23,122 nt of DNA from CALZKI01 sp964567585. GTDB taxonomy: Bacteria; Bacillota; Clostridia; Lachnospirales; Lachnospiraceae. The notes below the pieces were generated by a model. The model was not told the DNA's origin. It searched no databases and worked only from the letters and a program-made list of their open reading frames with translations. Within the stretch, counting starts at the first letter, position 1. The number at the start of each line of letters is the position of its first letter. This document shows positions 14,310-21,486 of this stretch, piece after piece. The DNA lies in assembly GCA_964567585.1 (NCBI GenBank), contig CAZMND010000028.1, forward strand, positions 1 to 23,122, read 5' to 3'. The position numbers and the translations under genes are program-made.

Positions 14310-15179
14310 ATGTTAATGTCTCAAATGGATAAAATGCAAATAAAAAATAGAGGTATGTTTTTGGTACAGAAAGGGTATAAAGTGAGTACCGGCCAATATG
14401 GTGTAACCTTTGATAACGGACAGATGAAGATTGATGTCTTTTATGAACGCTACGAAAATCATCAGGATATTTTACTTAAGTTTCCAAGTAGAAAAGGTTA
14501 TTATCTTCATTTTTTTGCATTGAGGATTGAAAAAATAGATGTAAGAAATACTACGCCATTACAGAAACTGCTTGCATACATGGATTATCTGGAGCGAAAT
14601 TACGATAATTTGATGAACGAGGAGTATTGCGAACAATGTATGGAAATCGTGCGGCAAGAGATGGAAACACTAATAGAAGTGCCGATATATAACAATACCA
14701 ACACAGGAGAAAAAGAAATGGGCAATAAAAATATTATAGAAACACCGGAAGATAAGAAAAAAGGAAATTTTTGGTCGTGGATTTCATTGGGATGTTTTGC
14801 AGGGAGATTTGTGGTAGATATAGTTATCGCACTTGTATCCGGTATGGCGACTTCGATATTCAGTAGTATTAGCAGTGTTAGTGATATAGAACAAATAGGT
14901 GAAGCAACAACTGTTGTTTCAGAAATGATTTTTGCAATTGGTTCGTGCGCCTCTTTGGCAATGGGCATAGCTGCTTTAGTGATTATGATATATGTGCGGG
15001 TAAAATATCCGAAAAATACATTCGGTAAAGTGCTTATGTGGGTGTACATAGTGTTGTTTGCACTGTATATTATCGCTATGGTGGCATTTATTATAGCTTG
15101 CGGAATTGCTTGCGCGGCCTGTACGAATGAATGCCAGAAATTAGGTATGATAGTAGTAGAGAGATTGATGTTATGTTAA
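14310..15179 (+). CDS. Two-part hypothetical protein: soluble domain joined to a membrane domain (possible gene fusion)
   Basis: A 289-residue frame. Residues 1-135 are soluble, with alternating strands and helices and no known motif. Residues 137-289 form a separate module starting M-G-N-K-N, with three or four hydrophobic segments and a Cys-rich end. At the join, the in-frame ATG at 14718 is preceded by CACAGGAG (14702-14709) at ideal spacing, so the membrane module could be translated alone (153 codons plus stop). The first start (14310) also has a strong site, GGGAGG (14296-14301). The simplest reading is two former genes joined by loss of a stop codon, or one gene with an internal start. 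The last codons overlap the Lgt-like start by 7 bp. Function unknown. Confidence 0.58.
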   Translation: MLMSQMDKMQIKNRGMFLVQKGYKVSTGQYGVTFDNGQMKIDVFYERYENHQDILLKFPSRKGYYLHFFALRIEKIDVRNTTPLQKLLAYMDYLERNYDNLMNEEYCEQCMEIVRQEMETLIEVPIYNNTNTGEKEMGNKNIIETPEDKKKGNFWSWISLGCFAGRFVVDIVIALVSGMATSIFSSISSVSDIEQIGEATTVVSEMIFAIGSCASLAMGIAALVIMIYVRVKYPKNTFGKVLMWVYIVLFALYIIAMVAFIIACGIACAACTNECQKLGMIVVERLMLC

Positions 15180-15874
15180 TACCAAATATAAATGCACAAT
15201 TTCATTTGTACTCAATACTTTTAATTGCATCATTAGTGATTGGGCTACTGATACCAAGTATAAAATTATCGAAAGCAGGAATGAGAAAAGATATCCTATT
15301 TTGTGTGGCATTATTGAATATGTTTATGGCACTGTTTTTTGGCAAGGTATACACAATGATAGCAGAGAAGGATTGGGATATCATACGAACCGGTTTTTCC
15401 AGTTTAGGTGGACTGATAGGCTTTTTGGCGGGGACGTACATATTCTATTTTATATGTGATAAAGATAAAAAAATACCGGAGAGTTATGTAATAAGTTTGC
15501 CGCTGATATATGCGATATCAAAAATAGGATGTTTTCTGGCAGGTTGTTGTCACGGGGTGTCTTATACAGGCATTTTGAGTGTGAGATATGAGACTGGCAG
15601 TGCCTGCGCACTGACAACAGGAGTATTTCCGGTACAGATAGTGGAAACGATAGTATTTGTGGGAATTTATTTATTGCTTCATATCAAAAAACTGAAAGAA
15701 AATAGAGTACTTATCACATTGTTTTTAAGTGCACTGGCAAAATTTTTATTAGATTATTTAAGATACAGTCATATGGGGCAGATATTATCTTTTAATCAGA
15801 TTATGTGTTTAATCATAGTAATTGTATGCATAATGTTCGGCTTGATTAAAAATAGAAGGCAGGAGATGAATTAA
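15173..15874 (+). CDS. Prolipoprotein diacylglyceryl transferase (Lgt)-family membrane protein
   Basis: A 233-residue polytopic protein, shorter than the usual Lgt of about 260-290 residues. Visible Lgt-family features are the S-L-G-G-L-I-G motif (near residues 77-83), K-I-G-C-F-L-A-G-C-C-H-G (117-128) and F-P-V-Q-I-V-E (152-158). A late Arg in Y-L-R-Y and an L-S-F-N-Q motif follow. True Lgt transfers diacylglycerol from phosphatidylglycerol to lipoprotein cysteines. The C-C-H-G form is typical of Lgt-like paralogs in Firmicutes, and the shorter length makes a side function possible. The start at ATG 15173 overlaps the previous gene's stop; an upstream in-frame ATG at 15131 would lie inside that gene. 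The aldo-keto reductase follows after 1 bp. Confidence 0.78.
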   Translation: MLIPNINAQFHLYSILLIASLVIGLLIPSIKLSKAGMRKDILFCVALLNMFMALFFGKVYTMIAEKDWDIIRTGFSSLGGLIGFLAGTYIFYFICDKDKKIPESYVISLPLIYAISKIGCFLAGCCHGVSYTGILSVRYETGSACALTTGVFPVQIVETIVFVGIYLLLHIKKLKENRVLITLFLSALAKFLLDYLRYSHMGQILSFNQIMCLIIVIVCIMFGLIKNRRQEMN

Positions 15875-15875
15875 A

Positions 15876-16787
15876 ATGGTAACAAAAATATATGATAAGT
15901 ATCCATCCGTTATTTCCGGGTGTATGCGATTTTCGGGATTTGACAAAGAGGGAATGAACCGCTATATCCATTCTGCGATGGAACTGGGCGTTAACTTTTT
16001 TGATCATGCAGATATATATGGGGATGGAAAAAGCGAAGAGATTTTCGGCGTGGCAATGCAGGGAGATACGTCTTTAAAAAGAGAAGACATGATTTTGCAA
16101 TCAAAATGTGGTATCAGACCGGGTATTTGCTATGATTTATCAAAAGAATATATTTTGCAGTCTGTGGATGACATTTTGAAAAGATTGCAGACTGACTATC
16201 TGGATATTTTGTTACTTCACAGACCGGATGCGTTGGTGGAGCCTTGGGAAGTGGCTGAGGCGTTTGATATATTGGAAGCGAGCGGAAAGGTGCGTGCTTT
16301 TGGTGTGTCTAACCATAAGCCGATGCAGATTGAACTTTTGAAAAAGTATGTGAAACAACCACTCTTATTTAATCAGATGCAGTTTAGCATACCTGTTTCC
16401 AATATGGTGGCAAATGGGCTGGAAGTAAATATGAATTCTTATGGCGCAGTGGACAGGGACGGCAGTGTGCTGGATTATTGCAGATTAAACGACATCACGA
16501 TTCAGGCGTGGTCACCGTTTCAGATGCCGGAGTGGAAGGGCTGCTTTTTGGAAAGTGATGACTATTGGCAGCTAAATCAGGAAATCCGTATGTTGGCGGA
16601 AAAGTATCAGACAAGCGATATGGCGATTGCTACAGCTTGGATATTAAGACATCCAGCCAAAATGCAGGTGATTGCAGGCACTACCAATATTGACAGATTA
16701 AAACAGATTGTGGCTGGAAGCGAAATAGAACTGACGAGGGAAGAATGGTATAAATTATATATGGCAGCAGGACATCCGTTGCCGTAA
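15876..16787 (+). CDS. Aldo/keto reductase
   Basis: A 303-residue NAD(P)H-dependent TIM-barrel oxidoreductase with the full catalytic tetrad: D43 and Y48 in F-F-D-H-A-D-I-Y-G, K77 in Q-S-K-C-G, H115 in L-L-H-R-P-D. The C-terminal cofactor region includes V-I-A-G-T-T-N. It is closest by eye to the YdhF-like group that reduces carbonyl compounds; the substrate is unknown. AGGAGA (15861-15866) lies 9 bp before the ATG. It is the last gene before a terminator facing the minus-strand alarmone synthetase. Confidence 0.92.
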   Translation: MVTKIYDKYPSVISGCMRFSGFDKEGMNRYIHSAMELGVNFFDHADIYGDGKSEEIFGVAMQGDTSLKREDMILQSKCGIRPGICYDLSKEYILQSVDDILKRLQTDYLDILLLHRPDALVEPWEVAEAFDILEASGKVRAFGVSNHKPMQIELLKKYVKQPLLFNQMQFSIPVSNMVANGLEVNMNSYGAVDRDGSVLDYCRLNDITIQAWSPFQMPEWKGCFLESDDYWQLNQEIRMLAEKYQTSDMAIATAWILRHPAKMQVIAGTTNIDRLKQIVAGSEIELTREEWYKLYMAAGHPLP

Positions 16788-16792
16788 ACAGG

Positions 16793-16840
16793 AATAGCCG
16801 TCGTTGTGGGAATGGTACAATTCTCACAATGACGGCTATT
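16793..16840. terminator. Long hairpin between convergent genes
   Basis: AATAGCCGTC (16793-16802) pairs with GACGGCTATT (16831-16840). The inner arms TTGTG/CACAA and GAAT/ATTC extend the stem. T runs are weak on both sides, but position and stability fit a shared terminator. Confidence 0.72.
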
Positions 16841-16860
16841 GTTGTGCTTGTATATGAATT

Positions 16861-17535
16861 TTATTTATCGCATTTTTTTCGGAGCGTATCCATACGCATA
16901 TCAAGGTCGGCACTGACCTGGGCACACTCATACAACTCTTTCATCATATCTTCTGTGAATTCGGTATCTTTTTTGTAACGAAGCTGGTGCTCTAAGCTTG
17001 CCCAACAATCCATAGCAATGGTACGTAGTTGGATTTCCACCTTCATAATACGTTTTTCACAGGACAAGAAAATGGGTACGGACACGATTAAATGCAGGCT
17101 TCGATAACCGTTGGCTTTTGGCTTTTTGATGTAGTCTTTTTTCTTAACCAGTTTAATATCATCCTGGCGTAAGAGGGCGTTTGCAAGAGCATAAACATCC
17201 TCCGGGAAAGCGCAGATAACCCTAATTCCTGCCACATCGTTTAAATGCTTTTCAATGGATTCTGTAGTCACCGGATATTCTTTGCGCTCCAGCTTCTCTT
17301 TGATGCTGATTGGCGATTTTAAACGGGTTTTAATGCTACTGATAGGGTTGCGATCAAATTCCAGTGAGTATTCTTCATTCAAAACATTGAATTTTGTTTC
17401 TATTTCCATTAATGCACATTTGTAATAAGACATTAATTTATTAAATGTCGGGGCATTGTCTTTAGATAGTTTTGCCTCATCGTCAAAAAGTGAGATAATT
17501 TTATTCTCAAAGATTGCCTCTTCTTGTTTTTTCAT
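16861..17535 (-). CDS. Small alarmone synthetase, (p)ppGpp synthetase (RelQ/YjbM-like)
   Basis: A 224-residue cytoplasmic protein consisting only of the RelA/SpoT synthetase domain, with no hydrolase or TGS domain. Conserved parts are R-L-K-S-P-I-S-I-K-E-K-L (residues 71-82), D100 in N-D-V-A-G-I-R, the G-Y-R-S-L-H-L motif (143-149), and E167 in V-E-I-Q-L-R-T followed by W-A-S-L-E-H-Q. It transfers pyrophosphate from ATP to GDP or GTP, raising the stringent alarmone independently of ribosomes. On the minus strand GGAGG precedes the ATG, and a TATAAT lies about 60 bp upstream. It is a single gene, divergent from the DUF3592 gene. Confidence 0.93.
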   Translation of the reverse strand: MKKQEEAIFENKIISLFDDEAKLSKDNAPTFNKLMSYYKCALMEIETKFNVLNEEYSLEFDRNPISSIKTRLKSPISIKEKLERKEYPVTTESIEKHLNDVAGIRVICAFPEDVYALANALLRQDDIKLVKKKDYIKKPKANGYRSLHLIVSVPIFLSCEKRIMKVEIQLRTIAMDCWASLEHQLRYKKDTEFTEDMMKELYECAQVSADLDMRMDTLRKKCDK

Positions 17536-17593
17536 CTGATTTCCTCCGTAAGTAAAAATAAAAGCCTTCTCTTTTTTTAGAATACCAGAAAAA

Positions 17594-17599
17594 ATTATA
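17594..17599 (-). promoter_or_regulatory. Putative -10 box for the alarmone synthetase
   Basis: A perfect TATAAT on the minus strand about 59 bp before the ATG at 17535. The region 17 bp further up (TTCAAC) is a weak -35. Confidence 0.4.
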
Positions 17600-17616
17600 A
17601 AAAGAAATTATGATTG

Positions 17617-17644
17617 TTGAAAGAATGTATTAAAAAATGATAAA
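17617..17644 (+). promoter_or_regulatory. Putative promoter of the DUF3592 gene
   Basis: TTGAAA (17617-17622), a 16-bp spacer and GATAAA (17639-17644). It lies back to back with the alarmone synthetase promoter in the 140-bp divergent gap. Confidence 0.4.
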
Positions 17645-17675
17645 CTGTATGAAAGGGGCTGAAGGAGGAATATTT

Positions 17676-18389
17676 ATGCAAAAGAATAAGTCAGTAGCCA
17701 TGACGAATATAATATTTGCCGTAGTGGGAAGTGTATTTATAATCATAGGTGGCATTATGTTTATAAATACTATAACTTTTAAAGCAAACGCTGATGAGGT
17801 TATGGCGCTTATAACGGAAATGCGTCCATACGAAGACAGTGAAGGAGATACATCATATGAGGTGGAGGTCCAATATGAATATGAAGGACTTACCTTTTAC
17901 ACTACATTAGATACTTATAGTTCCGGCATGAGGGAAGGAAAATCGATTCCTATACTTGTGAATAAAGATGATCCGACGGAGGTTATGGATTCAGAAACGC
18001 TTCTTTTTATGGGTATAGTGTTTATGGTACTGGGACTTATAGCGGTATTGGCCGGTGGCATTTCGGTTCTTAAAGATTGGAAAAATAAGAAGAAAATTGA
18101 AATGCTAAAAAATACAGGAAAACGACTTCAGGCCACAATTGATAGGATTACAATCAATGAACGTATTGCTGTAAATGAGGAACACCCGTATATTATTTGG
18201 TGTTCTTATGTGGATGAGTTTTCGGGAGCCAGATTTGAGTTTAAAAGTGAAAATATATGGAATGATCCGTATAAGGTATGCGATGAAGGAAGCACGATAG
18301 ATGTGTGGGTCAAAGCAGACGATTACCTAGAATATATTGTAGATGTGGATTCTTTGATAGAATATAGCATAAGGAATGATGAATGGTAA
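17676..18389 (+). CDS. DUF3592 membrane protein
   Basis: A 237-residue protein with the DUF3592 pattern. A first membrane segment (about residues 9-31) is followed by a beta-rich domain containing Y-E-V-x-V-Q-Y-x-Y and I-P-I-L-V-N-K-D-D-P. A second segment comes near residues 110-130, then a further beta-rich domain. Function of the family is unknown. The ATG at 17676 is chosen because AGGAGG (17663-17668) lies 7 bp upstream; an in-frame ATG at 17637 falls on the predicted -10 box. It is a single-gene unit closed by the terminator at 18397-18437. Confidence 0.78.
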   Translation: MQKNKSVAMTNIIFAVVGSVFIIIGGIMFINTITFKANADEVMALITEMRPYEDSEGDTSYEVEVQYEYEGLTFYTTLDTYSSGMREGKSIPILVNKDDPTEVMDSETLLFMGIVFMVLGLIAVLAGGISVLKDWKNKKKIEMLKNTGKRLQATIDRITINERIAVNEEHPYIIWCSYVDEFSGARFEFKSENIWNDPYKVCDEGSTIDVWVKADDYLEYIVDVDSLIEYSIRNDEW

Positions 18390-18396
18390 TTAAGAG

Positions 18397-18437
18397 AAAA
18401 GTTGTTGTTGTCGGAATGGACAGCGGCAACTTTTTTT
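18397..18437 (+). terminator. Rho-independent terminator after the DUF3592 gene
   Basis: A 16-bp stem (18397-18412 with 18419-18434, three G-T wobbles) around loop GGAATG, ending in a run of seven T. Confidence 0.85.
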
Positions 18438-18444
18438 GTTAAAA

Positions 18445-18680
18445 AGCATATAAAATCGAAGTTTTTTTGATTATATATGCCGCTTAAATAAAAAAAATAA
18501 TTGTTCGGCATATAAAATAATTTTTTTAGCTGTTTTTAGATGCTAAAAAATAGCAAAAGTGAAAATTAGAGATGAAAAGAGGCATATAAAATAAGAGGTT
18601 TAAGTCTTTTTAGCTGTAAAAAACTTGAAAATACGAAATAGAATACGGATAAAAATACTATTTTTATGAGATTTAGATGC
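18445..18680. repeat. AT-rich spacer with degenerate repeats
   Basis: The 330-bp gap before the GntR gene holds no gene I can support. GGCATATAAAATAA occurs exactly at 18507-18520 and 18581-18594, and as GCATATAAAAT at 18446-18456. An inverted TATATGCC lies at 18474-18481. Downstream of the two full copies comes TTTTTAGCTGT (18523-18533, 18607-18617). TTTAGATGCTAA also appears twice, near 18535 and 18672. TTTTTTAGC/GCTAAAAAA near 18522-18550 can pair. The units start about 62 and 74 bp apart. Role unknown. Confidence 0.55.
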
Positions 18681-18708
18681 TAATTGAAGTATTTTACGGG
18701 AAATGGTA

Positions 18709-18736
18709 TTGACTATACACAAAAATTGTGTATATT
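18709..18736 (+). promoter_or_regulatory. Promoter with embedded palindromic operator for the GntR-ABC operon
   Basis: TTGACT (18709-18714), a 16-bp spacer and TATATT (18731-18736). Between and across the boxes is a perfect 9-bp inverted repeat, TATACACAA (18714-18722) and TTGTGTATA (18726-18734). This is the kind of site bound by YtrA-type GntR dimers. A second, weaker inverted pair ATATTG/CAATAT spans 18732-18751. Binding would block RNA polymerase, so autorepression of the whole operon is likely. Confidence 0.75.
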
Positions 18737-18770
18737 GGATATATACAATATTTTTAAAAAGAGGTATTAA

Positions 18771-19154
18771 ATGGATATCATTATAACAAACAATTCGGAG
18801 AAACCGATTTATGACCAAATAAAAGAACAAATTAAAGAAATGATATTAAAAGGTGAACTGAAGGAGGGAGATGCCCTTCCGTCAATGCGTCTTTTGGCGA
18901 AGGAACTGCGTATCAGTATTATTACAACAAAGCGTGCCTATGAGGAATTAGAGCGTGAAGGTTACATTGAGTCCTACACCGGAAAAGGCAGCTTTGTGAA
19001 AGGAATTAATCACGAAGTGGTACGGGAAGGCGTTCTTTATGAAATAGAGGACTTGTTTGATGCGGCTGTTGGAAAAGCCAAGCTGGCCAAATTGTCTTAT
19101 GAGGAATTGGAGCAAAGATTAAAACTAATATATGAGGAGAGTAAAGATGAGTAA
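18771..19154 (+). CDS. GntR-family transcriptional regulator, YtrA subfamily
   Basis: A 127-residue DNA-binding protein. The N-terminal winged helix-turn-helix (about residues 8-77) has the family landmarks P-I-Y-D-Q-I-K-E-Q-I, L-P-S-M-R-L-L-A-K-E-L, the recognition helix near T-T-K-R-A-Y-E-E-L, and the wing Y-T-G-K-G-S-F-V. The tail of about 45 residues is helical and too short for a large ligand domain, as in YtrA regulators that sit ahead of ABC exporters. Such proteins repress the operon until cell-envelope stress or a drug relieves them. A GAGGT site precedes the ATG. Its end overlaps the ATPase gene by 8 bp. Confidence 0.92.
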   Translation: MDIIITNNSEKPIYDQIKEQIKEMILKGELKEGDALPSMRLLAKELRISIITTKRAYEELEREGYIESYTGKGSFVKGINHEVVREGVLYEIEDLFDAAVGKAKLAKLSYEELEQRLKLIYEESKDE

Positions 19155-20031
19155 TGTATTGAATTTAAGCAATGTGACAAAAAAATATCCGGACTTTATA
19201 TTGGACAATGTGAGTTTTTCTGTGCCAAGGGGCTGTATTTGTGGTTTCATCGGACAAAATGGTGCCGGAAAAACAACTACCATTTCATTGATTTTGGATA
19301 TTATCAAAAAAGACGGCGGAACCATCGAAGTGATGGGACAGAGTATGGAAGAAAACGGAGTTGCATTAAAAGAAGAGATAGGTGTTGTGTACGACGAAAT
19401 GGGCTTTCATGAATTTATGACTCCGAATGAAATTAATACCATGATGAAACATGTGTATAAGAATTGGCAGCAGGATGTATTTTTTGATTATTTGAAACGC
19501 TTTTCATTACCGAGAAAGAAACGTTGTGGTGCATTCTCCAGAGGTATGAGAATGAAATTGCAGATTGCAGTGGCACTATCCCACAATGCACAGCTCCTGA
19601 TTATGGACGAACCTACCAGTGGACTGGATCCAATTGTACGTAACGAAATGCTTCAGATTTTCCAGGAATTTGTTATGGATGAAAATCACACGATTCTGCT
19701 TTCATCCCACATTACGGGGGACTTGGAACGTATCGCCGATATGGTAGTGTTTATTGACCACGGAAAGATTGTTCTTGCGGGAAATAAAGACGAGATTCTG
19801 GAAACACATAGCCTAATTAAGTGTAAGAAAGAAGAAGTGGAAAGCATCGATAAAGAAGATATTGTTTCTGTCAGAAAGTCCGGATTTGGAGCAGAGGTGC
19901 TGGTTTCTGATAAAGCAAAATGCAGTAAAAAGTACGAAAAAATGGTGATGGAAAATATCGCCCTCGAAGATATTATGATTTTCTATGTAAATAGGGAAAT
20001 GGAGAAAAGCCATGGTAGGACTGATTTATAA
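19147..20031 (+). CDS. ABC transporter ATP-binding protein (YtrB/BcrA-like)
   Basis: A 294-residue nucleotide-binding subunit. Walker A is G-Q-N-G-A-G-K-T (residues 36-43), Walker B L-L-I-M-D-E-P (150-156) with catalytic E155, D-loop S-G-L-D, and switch H188 in L-S-S-H. The signature is F-S-R-G-M (130-134) instead of L-S-G-G-Q, and the usual Q-loop glutamine position reads Asp (D83 in V-Y-D-E-M). I believe both variants occur in this exporter subgroup. It powers the two permeases downstream, probably exporting a peptide or drug, or sensing envelope stress. The ATG at 19147 has GAGGAG upstream; an ATG at 19132 lies over that site. It overlaps the first permease by 20 bp. Confidence 0.92.
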   Translation: MSNVLNLSNVTKKYPDFILDNVSFSVPRGCICGFIGQNGAGKTTTISLILDIIKKDGGTIEVMGQSMEENGVALKEEIGVVYDEMGFHEFMTPNEINTMMKHVYKNWQQDVFFDYLKRFSLPRKKRCGAFSRGMRMKLQIAVALSHNAQLLIMDEPTSGLDPIVRNEMLQIFQEFVMDENHTILLSSHITGDLERIADMVVFIDHGKIVLAGNKDEILETHSLIKCKKEEVESIDKEDIVSVRKSGFGAEVLVSDKAKCSKKYEKMVMENIALEDIMIFYVNREMEKSHGRTDL

Positions 20032-20758
20032 AGATTTATGTTGTCTTAGAAAACATATCAAGTTATTTGCGGTATGGACATTTATTGTAATTATACTTGC
20101 CGTACTTTTTATTTTGAGTATGAAGTATGGAAATGTGGCCCAGATGATAGCATCTATGTCGGAAGAAGAATTCTTTGGAATGTTCCAGACAGCCATTTGG
20201 TGTATCCTTATTGTGCCGATTGCTTCGTCGGCTATGATACAGGAATGCTTTAAAGAGGATACAAAAGCAAATTTCAAGAAATGTTTGTATACGTTGCCGG
20301 TAAAAGAAGAAACAGCGGTTTTCGGAAGATACATGTCGGGTCTTGCGTTTCTGTTTTTGGGATTTCTCGGAAATTTGACAGCTTCCATATGCATTGCCTT
20401 GGCTACCGATGTTTTCAAATTCAGACAGCTTTTAGGGTTCAGCGTGACATTTTTGGCATTAATGATTGTTTACGAAGCCTTTGTTATGTTTGTTTTGTAC
20501 ACAGTGGATGGAAAAAAAGCCGATTTGATCCAGTGTGTACCGCTGGTTGTATTGTTGGTTTTAGGTGAAGGTTTTTTTGTAAAGAAAGTTGACCAAATGT
20601 CAGATGAACAATTTACTGCATTTTTGAAAAGTATAATGGATAAGTTAAATGATTTGATGACAAATAAATGCGTTTGGATATTGCTTTTTGCCCTTTTAGT
20701 TATGGGGCTGTCGTACATAGGCAGTGTGTTTATGCAAAAGAAAAGGGGGCTTAGGTAA
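20012..20758 (+). CDS. ABC-2 type permease, first subunit
   Basis: A 248-residue membrane protein with about six segments (near residues 18-36, 60-76, 107-130, 141-165, 172-190 and 219-241). It starts M-V-G-L-I-Y-K-D-L, the usual beginning of this ABC-2 subgroup, and has the short L-Y-T-L-P-V-K-E-E motif (92-100) that marks the coupling region. It would pair with the second permease and the ATPase as an exporter. The start overlaps the ATPase gene by 20 bp and the stop overlaps the next ATG by 1 bp, so the genes are tightly coupled. Confidence 0.87.
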   Translation: MVGLIYKDLCCLRKHIKLFAVWTFIVIILAVLFILSMKYGNVAQMIASMSEEEFFGMFQTAIWCILIVPIASSAMIQECFKEDTKANFKKCLYTLPVKEETAVFGRYMSGLAFLFLGFLGNLTASICIALATDVFKFRQLLGFSVTFLALMIVYEAFVMFVLYTVDGKKADLIQCVPLVVLLVLGEGFFVKKVDQMSDEQFTAFLKSIMDKLNDLMTNKCVWILLFALLVMGLSYIGSVFMQKKRGLR

Positions 20759-21486
20759 TGGCAGGTTTGTTATATAAAGATTTTGTGGCAATCCGCGGTA
20801 AAATCTATGTGATTTGTCTGGTGGCAGTGTTGTTACTTGAGTTTGTGGTGCGCATTTTGATTCAGGATGATGCCATAGAATATTTACTTGTAATGTTCAT
20901 GATAATTCTTGTAGGAAGTTTGTATGGACTTGTGGCTAATAAAATTGAAACGGATCTTATCTATGTGGATGAAGCAAAGAAGCAAAAGCAGTACTGTATC
21001 AGTCTTCCTGTAAATAAAAAAATGTATGTGGCCGCAAAATATGTGTTTATGTTAGTGGTATTTTATGTGGTACAAAGCTTTTTGGCTCTGTTTTGCAACA
21101 TTATGGTAATCAATTGTCAGACAACAGTGTGTATGAATATTGTGTCCATCATTATGGGGATGCTTCCTATTATTACAACTTTGATGATGGGAATAAGTGC
21201 AGTGGAACTTCCGTTTTTTATCGGGATTGGATATAAAAAGGGTACTTTTTTAAAACAGGTTCTTTTAGAAGGAGTTTTTTTCGTTTTCATAGTCTATCTG
21301 TTATTTGGTGATTTGGCTGTGTTTGATAAATTTTCAATGGCTGTTTTTGTTACATGGATAGAAAGTCATCAGGATGTGCTGAATGCTTTACATGTATTTA
21401 CGCCGGTTATGGGCCTCATAGTGTATTATATATCGTATCGGATTTCTTGCTTTTTATTTGAAAGGAGGGAACTCGGTGATGACTAA
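20758..21486 (+). CDS. ABC-2 type permease, second subunit
   Basis: A 242-residue polytopic protein homologous in layout to the preceding permease. It starts M-A-G-L-L-Y-K-D-F and carries the S-L-P-V-N-K-K-M motif (near residue 82), between membrane segments near 15-33, 43-62, 96-120, 124-142 and 170-185, and a last one near 216-233. The two permeases are probably ancient duplicates forming a heterodimer. The ATG uses the A of the previous stop codon (TAATG), and the 3' end overlaps the CPBP gene by 8 bp. Substrate unknown. Confidence 0.86.
   Translation: MAGLLYKDFVAIRGKIYVICLVAVLLLEFVVRILIQDDAIEYLLVMFMIILVGSLYGLVANKIETDLIYVDEAKKQKQYCISLPVNKKMYVAAKYVFMLVVFYVVQSFLALFCNIMVINCQTTVCMNIVSIIMGMLPIITTLMMGISAVELPFFIGIGYKKGTFLKQVLLEGVFFVFIVYLLFGDLAVFDKFSMAVFVTWIESHQDVLNALHVFTPVMGLIVYYISYRISCFLFERRELGDD

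Noticed and set aside
15131..15172. Longer N-terminus for the Lgt-like protein
   Set aside because: The extra 14 residues are polar, lie inside the preceding gene and lack a ribosome site.
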